This document shows positions 62,696 through 64,000 of a DNA stretch of 64,000 bases, one piece after another (positions within the stretch are counted from its first letter, which is position 1; each line of letters starts with the position of its first letter). This DNA is from Lucinisca nassula (Eukaryota; Mollusca; Bivalvia; Lucinida; Lucinidae). Position numbers and translations under genes: made by a program. The stretch spans positions 161,621,908 to 161,685,907 of the forward strand of contig OY757011.1 of the NCBI GenBank assembly GCA_963580285.1, in the 5' to 3' direction. Under the pieces are notes generated by a model that searched no databases, was not told the DNA's origin, and saw only the letters and a list, made by a program, of their open reading frames with translations.

Positions 62696-63179
62696 GATGC
62701 ATAAGTTAATCTGATTCTTCGCTGATCGCACAGGTTTTTAGAGTATGCCGTGCCATGGTCCATTTGTAAATCGAAGGGTGCATACACAAAACATGTTCTA
62801 CAAAATTCTAAATAATGAATACTCTTTTCTCTTTTTTTTTTTTTTGCTGTTGTTGTTGTTGGTTTGTTTCTGAGAACAATATTATTGAGTATGGGGGTTC
62901 TTATCATAAAAATGGATGAGATATAAAAATGTTCACTTAATGTTACCTAACAATATGAAATTTGATTGAATACGGGTCACAAAAAAGATTGCCTTCGGAC
63001 ATGCGCTTATAGCATCCAAACTGTCTGGTCATAGTCTTTAATGTGTGCAGTGTGCACGATGGATGCCCATTTACAAGTTTTTTTCATCCAGACAGAGACT
63101 GACTTTTGTGGTATATAGATTTGTTTTGCATAATCGCATCTATTACACTGGTTGCGACCGCAGGTCAAGGCTACTAGAA
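62696..63179. other. No gene seen
   Basis: ORFs at 62683-62907 (-), 63007-63213 (-) and 63045-63281 (+) lack family resemblance. Confidence 0.4.
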
Positions 63180-63464
63180 CATTGCGATAACACACCCGTG
63201 CGACAGAGTGCATTTTTTCACATCTCCAAAATGGCTACTTTTCTGATGAAAATCCGTGATATTTTTCTTATTTTTACTTAAAACATAGGTTTTGGGTGCT
63301 CGTTAGAACCGCCTCATTGAGGCGGTTCTAACGAGTACCCACAACCTATGTCTGGGAGCAGAAATAAGAAAAAATAATGAATACCCCCCCCCCCTAAACC
63401 CCAGTTTTCTCTATATAAAGTGGGGTTTAGGGGGTCTTCATTTCACGGACTTGTTCACGTGATG
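63180..63464. mobile_element. Palindromic MITE, subfamily B, well preserved
   Basis: CATTGCGATAACACACCCG to CACGGACTTGTTCACGTGATG. The perfect palindrome CTCGTTAGAACCGCCTCA is mirrored to 63338, and the AAACCCCAGTTTTCTCTATA hairpin is present. Confidence 0.85.
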
Positions 63465-63662
63465 TAACTCTTAAAACGTCAGTCATAACTGCCGTCTGCT
63501 TTGATGTCTAGTCTGCTGGTTACTTTAAAACAGTTTCACTGAGATCAGACAGGTCCTCTGTGATTCACACTGTTTGACTATTAAAATAATCCTGAAGATG
63601 CAGCAAGCGGAATATATACTTTTAAACAGCCGACATTTTTCAGATGCAGTTTTTCTAAAGGT

Positions 63663-63898
63663 TTAACCCTTAAGACGCCAATCACGACAATTGTCGTCTG
63701 CTTTGTCGTCTGCCAGTTACTTAAAAACTTGTTTTTGCAAACAGTGTGGACTCGGATCATGTAGGAGCAGTCTGATCTGGGTCCAAACTGTTTGTCTGTA
63801 TGCAGAAATATTTGTAAAAAGTTTGAAAGAAGATTCAGCAGACGGCATAAACAGACGACATTTTCAGATGCAGTTTTTCTCGGCATTTTAAGGGTTAA
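63663..63898. mobile_element. TTAA-flanked MITE
   Basis: TTAACCCTTAAGACGCC and GGCATTTTAAGGGTTAA are inverted ends. A more eroded relative precedes it at about 63467-63662 (AACTCTTAAAACGTCAGTCA). Confidence 0.6.
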
Positions 63899-64000
63899 AA
63901 CTGTTTTTTGTCACATAACTCGTCCACATATCACATTTAAATGTTTATATCACATTTCAGATAAAACCTGCTGATAAGATTGTCAAAGTAAATTCATGAG

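Overview
The window looks like animal nuclear DNA that is almost entirely transposon-derived, with one partial host gene. The host is probably a bivalve mollusc. This is inferred from four things: several tRNA-headed SINE families ending in GTTAAAC...CAAACAAAC tails, degenerate repeats punctuated by GACGGACG tracts, THAP/YqaJ DNA transposons, and an intron-rich SLC22 transporter. No species was identified. No rRNA, CRISPR or bacterial operon structure was seen.

The centrepiece is a complete, apparently young LTR retrotransposon (7085-19064, about 12 kb). It has two 227-bp LTRs that read as identical, a 4-bp ATGG target duplication, a tRNA-Ser-type primer site and a polypurine tract. Its gag starts with a helix-hairpin-helix and has no zinc knuckle. 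Pol is protease-RT-RNase H-integrase of the Ty3 type, reached through what looks like a textbook -1 frameshift signal. In the position where retroviruses keep env it carries an intact 468-residue zinc-finger plus TatD-nuclease gene. A strong splice acceptor lies three bases before that gene's ATG, and a consensus splice donor lies at the end of the 5' LTR. A retroelement that would express a TatD-type nuclease from a spliced subgenomic RNA is the most unusual thing here.

The second highlight is RNA-based. Two arrays of a 383-bp repeat (3491-4950 and 37965-39213) and one 262-bp dimer (47623-48060) carry a minus-strand type I hammerhead ribozyme in every unit, the organisation of retrozymes. 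A degenerate Penelope-like reverse transcriptase lies just upstream of the dimer.

The rest, left to right, is as follows. 0-7 kb: a mariner-like transposase N-terminus, degenerate repeats, MITEs and a SINE. 19-26 kb: a degenerate repeat array split by a 3.4-kb foldback-like element with minisatellite inverted termini and a 9-bp target duplication. 26-28 kb: a 150-bp repeat array. 28-35 kb: a decayed ISL2EU-like DNA transposon with a SWIM/YqaJ gene on + and a spliced THAP-DDE transposase on -. 35-48 kb: SINEs, ribozyme repeats, a MITE cluster, a LINE remnant and the Penelope remnant. 48.9-58.2 kb: exons 1-4 of an SLC22 organic ion transporter, with introns full of MITEs, SINEs and a mariner pseudogene. 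58-64 kb: SINEs, MITEs and a duplicated segment with a very long palindrome. One palindromic MITE superfamily, with two kinds of ends around a shared core, occurs more than 20 times across the window.
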